This document shows positions 18,532 through 28,405 of a DNA stretch of 64,000 nt, piece after piece. A program made the position numbers and the translations under genes. Within the stretch, counting starts at the first letter, position 1. Every line of letters starts with the position of its first letter. Under the pieces are notes generated by a model. The model was given only the letters and a program-made list of their open reading frames with translations. It did not search any database and was not told where the DNA came from. Source of the stretch: Debaryomyces hansenii CBS767 (lineage: Eukaryota; Ascomycota; Pichiomycetes; Serinales; Debaryomycetaceae); assembly GCF_000006445.2 (NCBI RefSeq), contig NC_006045.2:1178001-1242000 (forward strand), given 5' to 3'.

Positions 18532-20712
18532 TTATACTTTCCCATATTGATCGACATGGATACTTTGTTGTCTTGCAAAATTAGTGACATAGTTTGATTT
18601 TAGTGGTGTTGAAGCATTTGCAATTTCTGGCTCAAATATAAACAACAGATCATTATTATTTGAATTATTGTAATGTTTTTTACTCTCAGTATGGTCTTGC
18701 ATATTCGGATACGTATGAGCGACATTAACATACGGATCATTTGTGGTCAAGCTATCCATTCTTAACTCTTCAGTAATTGTGTCTGGGTTGACTGGTTGCT
18801 GTTGCCGATGAGGATACATGAATTTATATTCATCATAGGAAATTTCGACAGTAACCGAACTCGCCTTTGATGATTTCTCTTTCTTGTAATCTGCTCCACT
18901 AATTTGACAAGAGGTTTCTTGATTGCTAAACGTAGTGAAATAAAAGTTTAAGGCACTTTTCACTAGCTCATCTTCTAATATAGCATTCGAAGCTGTCTTG
19001 TCCACCAAAAACTTGAATAGGGACTCAAATATGGGGACAAACCTTAAGTTAATGTAACAAATATCGCTAGCGAAGTTGATTAGACATACCCACATTAAAG
19101 AATTCTGAGTGAATCTAAGATCAATCGAAATCAACTTGTGATAGATATCTAATATTATGTCTCGGATTGCATTTGTATCTTTGTTATGCTCATCATACTT
19201 TTGTAGAAATACCAATGATGGGAACAAGGAAGAGAACAATAAGTCGATCAACCGAAATATTAATTTCAGATTAACTTGATCCGCAGCGTAAGTGTTCATC
19301 ATCGAAATTGCGTATAGTTCATCTTGGAGAATTTGCAGCAATAAGTGCAAGTTTAACGATTGACAATGCATTAGTCTAATTATATTACCACTGTTATTAG
19401 CTAAACGTAAGTCATTATCAAAGGAGTCTTTATTATGAAAACTGTCAAAAAAATAATCTGACTTTGGCAATGGCGGTAATCTTGTTTGCTTGAAATGGGT
19501 TGAAATGATTTCAGGAATTTCTTCATTATCAGTATAGATACTAAGTAATGAAGTCGAAACAATATAGTTCAAGTTAGCTAAAAGAGCAGTTAATGATATC
19601 TTTGAGTTAAGCTGGTTGTACTGTTGATATAGGTTCTGTTTACCGCATAGGAATAGATTATTCAAATTTCTCAATGAAATGGTGAGGTAGGAAAGCAAAT
19701 TATATGATTGCAAATAATTGAAGTCATTACCATGGTCGAGTATCTCTAGAATAAACAAGATCGAGTGCTTGGTGTCTAGCTTAATTGAAATACTGCTTGT
19801 CTTTGAAAGGCTCGAAATAACTTTCTTTGTAGATGTTAGACATGGATCGTTCCATATTAGAGTATTTCGGATCATTTCAAGCACCTTCGAGATACTCTTT
19901 TTGTTAACACTAGATATTTCAAGTTCCGAAAGCGATTCTAAGTTCTCAATCAGTCTCGTGGTCGAAAACATTAAGGCCAACAACTCTTTCTTTGATTCCA
20001 ATCCAAATCCTTCAATTAATAAGATCAACATATCGGTCAATTTCTGATTATTGTCGTTGGTGAATGTAGAGACCATACTCATGCTTTCCAACTCTAATAT
20101 GATCTGATACCATTCTTCGACGTTTTCTGTGACCAATTTGACGTACCCCATAGAAATGGCATGCCATTCGTGTTTCATATCTTCTGAAAGAGCGTCTGTA
20201 ACTTTTCTGGTATACCAATACGCATACGGAAAATTGACAGGTTGTAATTTCGGCGCTAATTCTAATATGAGTTTGCAGAATTGCTTCATGATCGTATCAT
20301 GAGAAGTGAAAAGCCTCATAAAGTTTTTAAATAATACCGGATGGTTCATGTGGTGCCAAAGTAGCATTCCATATGTGTCTGTTAATGCCACTACGTCCTG
20401 ACCCCTTGATAGATTTATTGAGATTAGCTTCATCAACGGATAAAACAAATTCAAGTCTTGGTGATCTATCACTTCCGAAGGAAACTGGGGGTGTCTGTTA
20501 AGCATCTTAATCAAATCATCATATATCTTTTTAATCTTATTTAGCAACTCACCACTATAATTTGCCTTGCTCTTATCTTTTGTTTCAAGTTTTTGTAATT
20601 CGTTATTAACATTCACTATGGCCAATGCAACCGACGTGCTATCAATATTTTTCACCATACCACCGCTTGTTGCCCCTATTTTAGTGGTCTTTGCTTGTTC
20701 CGTTGTTCTCAT
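18532..20712 (-). CDS. Large helical protein of unknown function
   Basis: I do not recognise this 726-residue protein. It has no signal peptide or clear membrane segment. Residues 20-560 are rich in Leu/Ile/Asn and read as successive amphipathic helices (for example near LNLFYPLMKLISINLS and LKLIFRLIDLLFSSLF), suggesting a helical-repeat scaffold. About 600-726 are polar and probably disordered, with Asn and Gln runs. It is a real gene by length and steady amino-acid composition. The ATG at 20712 is preceded by in-frame AT-rich sequence. It is tandem with ENP2 (151 bases). No function is assigned. Confidence 0.8.
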   Translation of the reverse strand: MRTTEQAKTTKIGATSGGMVKNIDSTSVALAIVNVNNELQKLETKDKSKANYSGELLNKIKKIYDDLIKMLNRHPQFPSEVIDHQDLNLFYPLMKLISINLSRGQDVVALTDTYGMLLWHHMNHPVLFKNFMRLFTSHDTIMKQFCKLILELAPKLQPVNFPYAYWYTRKVTDALSEDMKHEWHAISMGYVKLVTENVEEWYQIILELESMSMVSTFTNDNNQKLTDMLILLIEGFGLESKKELLALMFSTTRLIENLESLSELEISSVNKKSISKVLEMIRNTLIWNDPCLTSTKKVISSLSKTSSISIKLDTKHSILFILEILDHGNDFNYLQSYNLLSYLTISLRNLNNLFLCGKQNLYQQYNQLNSKISLTALLANLNYIVSTSLLSIYTDNEEIPEIISTHFKQTRLPPLPKSDYFFDSFHNKDSFDNDLRLANNSGNIIRLMHCQSLNLHLLLQILQDELYAISMMNTYAADQVNLKLIFRLIDLLFSSLFPSLVFLQKYDEHNKDTNAIRDIILDIYHKLISIDLRFTQNSLMWVCLINFASDICYINLRFVPIFESLFKFLVDKTASNAILEDELVKSALNFYFTTFSNQETSCQISGADYKKEKSSKASSVTVEISYDEYKFMYPHRQQQPVNPDTITEELRMDSLTTNDPYVNVAHTYPNMQDHTESKKHYNNSNNNDLLFIFEPEIANASTPLKSNYVTNFARQQSIHVDQYGKV

Positions 20713-21726
20713 CTAATAAAACGTTTTTTATTATGTTTCTTACAAAGAAGTTATACTAAAGAAGTATTAAGAAAAGAAATCTAATGTGGTACCGTATGTT
20801 CTTTAGACCATGTTTCAAATAATATGTTGCAAAATCGATTTTCCGACACAAGTCGAGACTATCATTTTTACCGATAACGTTTAGCAACGTCAAGATACAC
20901 CGGATTTAGATATTAACGGGCCAGATCATTATAGATAAGTTCGATCTCTACTCCAAATTTCTTCGAAATGCCGTTCGTTCCATAGGTCATTTTACAATTT
21001 ATATATATGATACGCGTTGGTGCAGATTAAAGTGGATTCGAGTGTGGGGCAGCATTATAACATCTGATTCTTTTTATTTCTAAAAAAATATAATCTTGCA
21101 TGATTCAGGTATTTGCATAGGGAATTTCCTCGGCAAATCATTGTATTGAATCATTCTTATGTGTTTCCGACCGCACAATTGTTCGATAGCTATGGCTGCG
21201 AAATACTAATCAGAATAAGGTTCAGATGGAATAATTAACCGTATATTAGATTAAGATGACTGGCTATTGTATAATCTTAGTTAAGCTAAGGGTATTATAC
21301 GAAATGATTCCCTGCATTATTACCTTGATTGGTATGGGTTTCACAAGATTACCAACAAAAGTGAGGTTTGATAATGGAGTCTCCTCACACGGGCTTCCTA
21401 GATGATGAGTCTGGCTCCATAGAAACAACATGTTGGGAAGGATGTGGAGGTAATATGGAGTCCCGGGTGGCTTTCAGATGTACGCCCTTCCTCAGCTGAG
21501 ACTGAGGCTGTTCCTCTGGGGGTCACATTTATATTACATACATGTACATTAAAGTGCATAAAGGCAGGTTGTACGCTGGGTTTGCATAGTATGCCAAAGG
21601 ATATGATTTATCATATTGTCTAGATCAAACCGAACTTTTATTGCATTCGAAAGTATAAATGAGAGGTGGGTTTCGATAATTTAGAACTTAATTGACAGTA
21701 TAAATATTCTAAAATATTCGTTAAGT
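20713..21726. other. Intergenic region between two divergent genes
   Basis: About 1 kb with no ORF I would call. A segment at about 21360-21530 is clearly richer in G and C than its surroundings and contains short self-complementary stretches (for example TCAGCTGAGACTGAGG). I could not build a snoRNA or tRNA from it. The rest is AT-rich promoter-like DNA. Confidence 0.4.
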
Positions 21727-22653
21727 ATGCTTAATTTTAGTTATTCGTTTAATAGAGCAAAACGTCGCTCTAATGACATAAACGACAGCTCGCATCCTTA
21801 TTCACCGAAGAATATATTTCATAGGAGATCAGACTCGATTGATGATGGATACTTTCCTAAAAACGCAGAATTCCAAAGGAAATCTGAAGGCAGCGACACT
21901 TTAAATTCTGATTTCCGTGAAGGCTCTAGTTATTCGGCTCCGGATTCACCTACAGGTTTGAACCGATATAATAACAGTGCAAATACCTCTATTGATTCCC
22001 AGCCAGTTATAGACTTGAATGATGTGCAGAAAGAGACTTCGAAGTTCAAGAGGAGCTTGAGCTATCCATCTCAAAGTGTTTACAATGGGCGCAATGCTGG
22101 GGAATATTATATAAGAGGATATTCCACGGGAGATCATATCCCTAATTATAGTTCCCAGGCTAGAAATAGTGAATATGCCTATGTTCTTTCAGGACGTGAC
22201 CAGATTTCAGTCATGAACAAGGCTGGTATTCCAGTGCATGATTTAAATGTTAAATCAAAGAAGCAACAAGATCTACTTCATGAGCCAGATAAGGCAAAAC
22301 ATTTGGAACCAGGAGATCTTGATATAGATGAGATACTTTTTGCTGGACAACTCGCCTTTGAAAAAGATGGAAGTATCAAACAGAGATCAGCTACAAAAAT
22401 TCGCTTTCTTCCTGAAGCATCGGAGGAATTGCTTTCTAGACTTCAATTAAAAAATGCTGGCATTATTGATGTTTCGGGTAGAAATAAGAAAGAAGAAGAA
22501 GATGAAGAAGAAGAAGATGATGATGATGAAAATGAGGATAATTATAATAATGTATTTGATAGCAAACAAATACGAGATAGACGCATAAAAGATGGTCGTA
22601 AGAAGATGACGTTCATATCAAAGACAATATCGAAATTAAGCCCTGGTTTTTAG
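21727..22653 (+). CDS. Hypothetical Ser-rich protein with an acidic tract
   Basis: I do not recognise this 308-residue protein. Residues 1-130 are rich in Ser, Asn, Arg and Tyr with several RRSDS/RKSEGS/KRSLS patterns, which look like sites for basophilic kinases. A more ordered block follows at about 165-245 (NKAGIPVHDLN ... PGDLDIDEILFAGQLAFEKDG ... IRFLPEASEELLSRL). Residues 258-275 are almost all Glu/Asp. A basic tail (RRIKDGRKKMTF) ends the protein. The defined block and open frame argue for a real gene, probably restricted to related yeasts. It converges on ARG4 with 100 bases between stops. Confidence 0.75.
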   Translation: MLNFSYSFNRAKRRSNDINDSSHPYSPKNIFHRRSDSIDDGYFPKNAEFQRKSEGSDTLNSDFREGSSYSAPDSPTGLNRYNNSANTSIDSQPVIDLNDVQKETSKFKRSLSYPSQSVYNGRNAGEYYIRGYSTGDHIPNYSSQARNSEYAYVLSGRDQISVMNKAGIPVHDLNVKSKKQQDLLHEPDKAKHLEPGDLDIDEILFAGQLAFEKDGSIKQRSATKIRFLPEASEELLSRLQLKNAGIIDVSGRNKKEEEDEEEEDDDDENEDNYNNVFDSKQIRDRRIKDGRKKMTFISKTISKLSPGF

Positions 22654-22753
22654 CGGTTATATCATTTTCTATTTATTGGAACTACATAAATATTCCATTT
22701 ATATGATTTTAATATTATAGATATCTATTGTGCAATTATAAACTTACAGTACT

Positions 22754-24151
22754 TTATTTTAATTCAGCTTCTAGTTGTTCCAATTGCTTTAACACAGCCG
22801 ACTTAGCTGTACCACCGATAGCAGTTCTTCTTTCGACACTAACTTCGAAATCAAAGACATCCGTCACATCGTCCGCAAATCTTTCATCAATTTCCTTGAA
22901 TTGTTGCAAAGATAACTGATCAATTCCTGACAATTTCAAATCTTCTGCAACTCTAACGCATTCACCAGAAATATGATGAGTTTCTCTGAATGGTACACCT
23001 CTTCTAACTAAATAATCGGCTAAATCAGTAGCCAACATATCCATTGTTAAAGCCTCTCTCATCTTTGTTTTGTTAATAGCCAAGGTTGATATCACACCGG
23101 TGGCAATCAATACAGAGTGTTCAACAGTGGTCAAAGCATCGAATAATGGTTCCTTGTCTTCTTGCATATCCTTATTATAAGTAGAAGGGATTGACTTAAT
23201 AGACATCAAGAAACCGGATAAAGAACCGAAAACACGACCCGACTTACCTCTTAATAATTCTAAGGAGTCAGGATTCTTTTTCTGTGGCATCAATGATGAG
23301 CCGGTAGAGTAAGCGTCAGCTAATTTAACAAATCCAAATTCACCAGTTGAATAAATTATCAAATCTTCTGAGAAACGGGAGATATGATTCATGAATAAAG
23401 TTGACCAGAATAAAGTTTCAACCACAAAATCACGGTCACTGACAGCAGTCAAGGAATTACCAATAGGGAAATCAAAACCTAATCCCTGCGATAAAAACTC
23501 TCTATCAATACCGTAAGGGTGGCCAGCTAAAGCACCGGCACCTAATGGGCATTGATTGACTCTTTCTAAGATTTGCTTCAATCTTTTATAATCTTCAGTG
23601 AAATATGTAGCATACATAGATAACCAATGAGACCATCTAATAGGCTGAGCCTTTTGTAAATGCGTGTATCCTGGCATCAAAACGTCTATTTCTTCCTTAG
23701 CTCTTTTAGAAATGGTCTTAATAAATCCCGCCAAAAATTCAAGCATCTTAGTCAAGTTTTCACGGACATAGATTCTCATATCAGTAGCAACTTGATCATT
23801 TCTGGATCTACCTGTATGAACCTTCCCTGCAATATGCTTGCCAATAATTTCTCCTAATCTTCTTTCATTAGCTGTATGAATATCTTCATCTCCAGCCTTT
23901 TCAACAAAACTACCAGCTTCCCATTCCTTTTGAATCTCACCCAATCCCTTATGAATAGCAACTAATTCTTCATCAGTAATCAACCCAATCTTATTCAATC
24001 CTTGGGTATACACTTTTGTACAGTTCAAGTCAGCTTCAAACATTCTTTTGTCATATGGTAACGAAGAATTATACAAGTCCATTAATGGGTCAGTGGCTCC
24101 AGTGAATCTACCACCCCATAACTTGCTTTCAGCTGGTTGTTCTTGCGACAT
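22754..24151 (-). CDS. ARG4: Argininosuccinate lyase
   Basis: Splits argininosuccinate into arginine and fumarate, the last step of arginine synthesis. The 465 residues match the usual family length (about 463). The fumarase/aspartase-superfamily signature [12 protein letters not shown] is present near residue 284, with the catalytic Ser in GSS. Other family blocks are [20 protein letters not shown] and [12 protein letters not shown] with the catalytic His. A Gcn4-type site lies 158 bases upstream. ARG4-DED81-ProRS have the same order and orientation as S. cerevisiae YHR018C-YHR019C-YHR020W. Confidence 0.97.
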   Translation of the reverse strand: MSQEQPAESKLWGGRFTGATDPLMDLYNSSLPYDKRMFEADLNCTKVYTQGLNKIGLITDEELVAIHKGLGEIQKEWEAGSFVEKAGDEDIHTANERRLGEIIGKHIAGKVHTGRSRNDQVATDMRIYVRENLTKMLEFLAGFIKTISKRAKEEIDVLMPGYTHLQKAQPIRWSHWLSMYATYFTEDYKRLKQILERVNQCPLGAGALAGHPYGIDREFLSQGLGFDFPIGNSLTAVSDRDFVVETLFWSTLFMNHISRFSEDLIIYSTGEFGFVKLADAYSTGSSLMPQKKNPDSLELLRGKSGRVFGSLSGFLMSIKSIPSTYNKDMQEDKEPLFDALTTVEHSVLIATGVISTLAINKTKMREALTMDMLATDLADYLVRRGVPFRETHHISGECVRVAEDLKLSGIDQLSLQQFKEIDERFADDVTDVFDFEVSVERRTAIGGTAKSAVLKQLEQLEAELK

Positions 24152-24308
24152 CTTGAGTTAATATAATCTAATATTGTTTATAGATTTAATAGAGGGTGAA
24201 AAATTTCTGGTGAAAAATTATGGGTATTTATGGACACTATCTGATAGTCTGATTCATCACCGCGCTTAACAATTGCCGTTTTAAGAAGTCGTGGTTTACA
24301 CAATTTGT

Positions 24309-24315
24309 TGAGTCA
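24309..24315. promoter_or_regulatory. Gcn4-type site TGAGTCA upstream of ARG4
   Basis: A perfect TGASTCA element lies 158 bases before the ARG4 ATG, between ARG4 and DED81. A one-mismatch copy (TGAATCA on the minus strand) is about 50 bases closer to the gene. ARG4 is a known Gcn4 target in S. cerevisiae, so general amino-acid control is likely conserved. Confidence 0.6.
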
Positions 24316-24374
24316 TATAACAGCTATAATATTAATTAAATCTATACATTAAACTACCTATTATAAGCAATTAT

Positions 24375-26033
24375 CTATGGCTTACATCTTCCAGTAAATC
24401 TTGGATATAAGGAACAATCTCTGACAGTGAATCTGTCACATAACCAAGCTAAAATTCTTTCAGTACCTAAACCATAACCACCATGTGGACATGTACCATA
24501 CTTTCTTTGATCAGTAAACCAGTAGTATGAATCTAAGTCAAGACCTTCTCTTTTGATAGCGGCAACCAATTCATCGTTGTCATAAGTTCTCATAGAACCA
24601 CCGGTGATTTCACCCACAGTTGGCATCAAGACATCGACCGATTCGGTGACTCTTGGATCATCGGCGCACTTTTGCATGTAGAATGATTTAATTTCGACTG
24701 GGAAACGGATTAACAAGATTGGAACACCAATGGTGTCGGTCATCTTACGTTCAGCAGCTTCTGCAATATCGTCACCAAACTTGAATTTTTCACCATCTTC
24801 GTTTGGAATGCCGTGTTCGTTCAACCAGTCTAAAGCATGGATGTATTCCATTCTCTTGAAAGGCATTTGTGGGGGAACAAAGTTAGGGTTCAACTGTTTG
24901 ATTAAAGGACCAGCTACTGGGTCTTCAACAACGTACTTGACAACGTAGGTGATTAAACGTTCAAGATGTGTTAATAAATCATCGAATTCTATGAATCCTA
25001 ATTCACTTTCAATGTGAGTATATTCGGATAAATGTCTTCTAGTGTGGGATTTTTCGGCACGGAATGACTCTTGAACACAGAAAACATCACCTAATGCTGG
25101 TAAACAGGTTTCCAAGTATAATTGGGAAGATTGAGTTAAGTAAGCTTCTTCACCGTAGTAATCCATTTTGAATAAAGTAGATCCACCTTCAACTTGGGTT
25201 TGAACCATACATGGTGGTGTGACTTCCAAAAGACCTTCTTCAGCGAAAAATCTTCTAATCGCTTGGAGTAAAGTAGATCTGACCTTCATAACAGCCGACA
25301 AACTTTCTCCTCTTAAGGCTAAATGACGTTGGTCTAACAACAATGATGGATCCGCGTTTTCTTGCACCTTGTTACTGAAAGCCTCTTCACCGCTTGGGGC
25401 AAGACCCACAACCTCATAGTAATCCACCTTCAATTCAACTCCTCCTGGAGCAGACTTACCTTCTGGCAACTTGTTGATAACACCCTTGATGGTAACAGTA
25501 GATTCCAAAGTAAGTTCGTGCGTGGTCTTGCATTTGGCTAAGTCTCCAGTCAATATACATTGGATGAATCCAGTACCGTCTCTCAAGGTGATGAATCCCA
25601 ATCCCTTTTGCAATCTCAAACGGTGAATCCAACCCTGAACAACGACTCTGGTACCAATGTTATCTTGTACAGTTCTCAATTTGATTTTTTTGGCCTGAGG
25701 AAGCGATTCGTCTTCCTTAATGCTGATCAAGTCCATTTCTGCAAATTTTTTAGCAGCATCATCTTGATGTTTTCTTTGTTCTTCCTGTAACTTGGCCTGT
25801 TTTTCTTGTTTCTTCTTTAATCCTTCGGCTCCCTTCTTGGCTTTTTTCAAAGCAGATGCCGAAATTTCGCCGTAACCAAATTCTTCCGAGTCTTCTAACT
25901 GTTTGTAAACCAAAATCTTAGCGTCTTCGTTCTTAAACAATGCAAATGCTGGCGTCTGGAACGGTTGTTGTTCTGATCCGCTGACATCAGTGCTGTCAGC
26001 GCCTGTCTTCTCGTTAACATATACTTGAGACAT
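24375..26033 (-). CDS. DED81: Cytosolic asparaginyl-tRNA synthetase
   Basis: Charges tRNA-Asn in the cytosol. The 552-residue class IIb synthetase has the eukaryotic N-terminal extension (residues 1-110, including ISASALKKAKKG and a Lys/Glu-rich helix), an OB-fold anticodon domain (VVVQGWIHRLR, TLRDGTGFIQC), motif 2 (FRAEKSHTRRHLSEYTHIE) and motif 3 (GYGLGTERILAW), ending GRCKP. The class IIb fold alone would also fit aspartyl-tRNA synthetase. The N-terminus, the HLSEYTHIE motif and the position between ARG4 and ProRS identify Ded81. I start at the ATG at 26033; the four codons before it begin with TTG. It shares a 261-base divergent promoter with ProRS. Confidence 0.95.
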   Translation of the reverse strand: MSQVYVNEKTGADSTDVSGSEQQPFQTPAFALFKNEDAKILVYKQLEDSEEFGYGEISASALKKAKKGAEGLKKKQEKQAKLQEEQRKHQDDAAKKFAEMDLISIKEDESLPQAKKIKLRTVQDNIGTRVVVQGWIHRLRLQKGLGFITLRDGTGFIQCILTGDLAKCKTTHELTLESTVTIKGVINKLPEGKSAPGGVELKVDYYEVVGLAPSGEEAFSNKVQENADPSLLLDQRHLALRGESLSAVMKVRSTLLQAIRRFFAEEGLLEVTPPCMVQTQVEGGSTLFKMDYYGEEAYLTQSSQLYLETCLPALGDVFCVQESFRAEKSHTRRHLSEYTHIESELGFIEFDDLLTHLERLITYVVKYVVEDPVAGPLIKQLNPNFVPPQMPFKRMEYIHALDWLNEHGIPNEDGEKFKFGDDIAEAAERKMTDTIGVPILLIRFPVEIKSFYMQKCADDPRVTESVDVLMPTVGEITGGSMRTYDNDELVAAIKREGLDLDSYYWFTDQRKYGTCPHGGYGLGTERILAWLCDRFTVRDCSLYPRFTGRCKP

Positions 26034-26294
26034 AATTACCTTCAATGAATCTTAAACAGTATAAAAATACCTGATAACCTGTATGATTCATCTCTGAAAA
26101 GTGGAAAATTATATTGTACTGATATTAACTATATGTACGGGTAATTGAGGGACTGATCAACATAAACTGTAAATCATCATAAAAATTTATATTTTTCAAA
26201 TTTGCAGGTTACCGGGCGACTTATGGAAAAATAGTTACTCAAACATGATGGACTAGTGTAAAGTGGGTCTTGATTCATAGATAAAAGCACTAAA
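26034..26294. promoter_or_regulatory. Divergent promoter shared by DED81 and prolyl-tRNA synthetase
   Basis: Only 261 bases separate the two start codons, so the two synthetase genes must share control DNA. I see no exact Gcn4 site in it. The same head-to-head arrangement exists in S. cerevisiae. Confidence 0.6.
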
Positions 26295-28343
26295 ATGGCT
26301 TTAGAACAATCATTAGCAGCATTATCATTAGCAACTGTTTCGTCAGAATCTGCAGTTTCAACTAAGACTTTGGTTTTCAAGCCTAAGACGGCTAAGAGCG
26401 CTACACCAGTACCAGTAGTTGTTTTCGCTTTACAAAGTACACAAACACCATCTCCGGTTATTGCTAAGGCCGCTGGAGTCAAGGAACCAAGATTGGCAAA
26501 GGACGACTTGGTGACGGAATTTTTCACTGTTTCGGCCAAGGAAGTGTCAATTGCGAACTTACACAAGGACTTAGCAGGTAAGATCAAGCTTGTTGTCGAT
26601 GAGAACATCACCAAAGCTTCAGACGATACAGTTTTAGAATTATCTACTGCATCTGCCAAGGCCAGCATCTCCGCGAAGGTTCTTAACGAGTACATTGCTT
26701 CTACTGGCATTGAGGTGGTTTCAGTCGATTTTTCAGCCGAACAAGCTGCTGCCCCAGCTGCTGACACCTCTAAGAAGGATGCTTTGAAGAAGGAAAAACA
26801 AGCAGCCAAGCTTGAAGATGCAAAGTTGATCGGTATCACTGTTGATAAGGCAAAGGATTTCTCTTCCTGGTACTCTCAAATTGTCACCAAAGGTGAAATG
26901 TTGGACTACTATGACGTCTCTGGTTGTTACATTTTAAGGCCAAACTCTTACTCTGTCTGGGAAACTATTCAAGAATGGTTTAATTTACGTATCAAGAAGA
27001 TGGGAGTTCAAAATTCATACTTCCCAATGTTCGTCTCTTCTAGGGTTTTGGAAAAGGAAAAGGATCACATCGAAGGTTTTGCTCCAGAAGTAGCCTGGGT
27101 TACTCGTGCTGGTAACTCTGAATTAGATGAACACATTGCCATTAGACCTACGTCCGAAACTGTTATGTATCCATATTATGCTAAATGGATTAGATCTCAC
27201 AGGGACTTGCCATTGAAGTTGAATCAATGGAATTCTGTTGTTAGATGGGAATTCAAGCATCCACAACCATTTTTAAGAACCCGTGAGTTCTTATGGCAAG
27301 AAGGTCACACTGCTCATTTGACCAAGGAAAGTGCTGCTGAAGAAGTTGAACAAATTTTGGATTTGTATGCTGGTATCTACGAAGAATTATTAGCCGTTCC
27401 TGTTGTTAAAGGTAAAAAGACCGAAAACGAAAAATTCGCTGGTGGTGATTATACTACTACTTGTGAAGGTTTCATTGCTGAAACTGGTAGAGGTATTCAA
27501 GGTGCCACTTCCCATCACTTAGGAACCAACTTTTCTAAAATGTTTAACATTTCTGTTGAAAACCCAGAAGGTGCTGACAAGCCAAGAGTCCATGCTTTCC
27601 AAAACTCTTGGGGTTTATCTACCCGTGTCATTGGTGTTATGGTTATGACTCATTCAGACAACAAGGGTTTAGTTTTACCTCCTCGTGTTGCCCAAACCCA
27701 AGTTGTAGTTATTCCTGTTGGTTTGACTGCTAAGACCCCCGATGAGCAAAGAAAGGCCATCAATGATGGAGCAGCTAATATAGAACATATTTTGAAGCAG
27801 ACTGATGTCAGGGTTACTGGGGATTATAGGGATAACTATTCTCCTGGGTGGAAATTCTCAAACTGGGAATTGAAGGGTACTCCATTACGTTTAGAATTCG
27901 GACCTAAAGATTTAGCTTCTGAACAAGTTACCGCTGTTAGACGTGATAACAGCCAAAAATACTCCGTCAAATTAAACGAATTAGAAAAACGAATCCCAGA
28001 AATTTTACAAGAAATGCAAGTTGGATTATTAGAGAAGGCTCGTAAAGACTTTGACGAGCACCGTGTTATGGTTCATGAATGGAAAGACTTTGTCCCAACA
28101 TTAAATGCTAAGAATGTCATTGTTTCCCCTTGGTGTGGTGATGGTGATTGTGAAGATGATATTAAGGACTCGTCTGCTAAGAAAGATGATGGTGAAGAAG
28201 AAGAGGTCGATGAAAAATCACCATCTATGGGTGCAAAATCATTATGTATTCCATTTGACCAACCAGAATTAAAGTCAGGCCAAAAGTGTGTTAAGTGTGA
28301 TAGACCAGCAGTGACTTACTGTATGTTCGGTAGATCATATTAG
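26295..28343 (+). CDS. Cytosolic prolyl-tRNA synthetase (YHR020W type)
   Basis: Charges tRNA-Pro. The 682-residue protein is the eukaryote/archaeal-type ProRS. It has an N-terminal accessory domain of about 165 residues (possibly related to the YbaK editing fold; inference), a Lys-rich linker, and a class II core starting near 180 (DFSSWYSQIVTKGEMLDYY). Motif 2 is visible in RPTSETVMY and VVRWEFKHPQPFLRTREFLWQEGHTAH, motif 3 in GATSHHLGTNFSKMF and QNSWGLSTR. The anticodon domain follows, then a zinc-binding-like C-terminal domain with Cys pairs (CGDGDCEDD, CVKCDRP) and the terminal Tyr typical of this type. A long minus-strand ORF over its N-terminus is a shadow. Confidence 0.95.
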   Translation: MALEQSLAALSLATVSSESAVSTKTLVFKPKTAKSATPVPVVVFALQSTQTPSPVIAKAAGVKEPRLAKDDLVTEFFTVSAKEVSIANLHKDLAGKIKLVVDENITKASDDTVLELSTASAKASISAKVLNEYIASTGIEVVSVDFSAEQAAAPAADTSKKDALKKEKQAAKLEDAKLIGITVDKAKDFSSWYSQIVTKGEMLDYYDVSGCYILRPNSYSVWETIQEWFNLRIKKMGVQNSYFPMFVSSRVLEKEKDHIEGFAPEVAWVTRAGNSELDEHIAIRPTSETVMYPYYAKWIRSHRDLPLKLNQWNSVVRWEFKHPQPFLRTREFLWQEGHTAHLTKESAAEEVEQILDLYAGIYEELLAVPVVKGKKTENEKFAGGDYTTTCEGFIAETGRGIQGATSHHLGTNFSKMFNISVENPEGADKPRVHAFQNSWGLSTRVIGVMVMTHSDNKGLVLPPRVAQTQVVVIPVGLTAKTPDEQRKAINDGAANIEHILKQTDVRVTGDYRDNYSPGWKFSNWELKGTPLRLEFGPKDLASEQVTAVRRDNSQKYSVKLNELEKRIPEILQEMQVGLLEKARKDFDEHRVMVHEWKDFVPTLNAKNVIVSPWCGDGDCEDDIKDSSAKKDDGEEEEVDEKSPSMGAKSLCIPFDQPELKSGQKCVKCDRPAVTYCMFGRSY

Positions 28344-28405
28344 ACTTGTAATTATAATAAGGAAATGATTAAATAGGTGTATAATTAATAAACAGTTGTA
28401 TATAA

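Noticed and set aside
21400..21505. C/D-box snoRNA candidate (ATGATGA and CTGA boxes)
   Set aside because: No terminal stem flanks the boxes and no guide region could be justified by eye.
24375..26033. Aspartyl-tRNA synthetase (DPS1) as identity
   Set aside because: N-terminal and C-terminal blocks and the ARG4/ProRS context match Ded81 (AsnRS).
26177..26839. Minus-strand 220-codon ORF over the ProRS N-terminus
   Set aside because: Shadow of a biased coding region. The plus strand encodes a clear synthetase.
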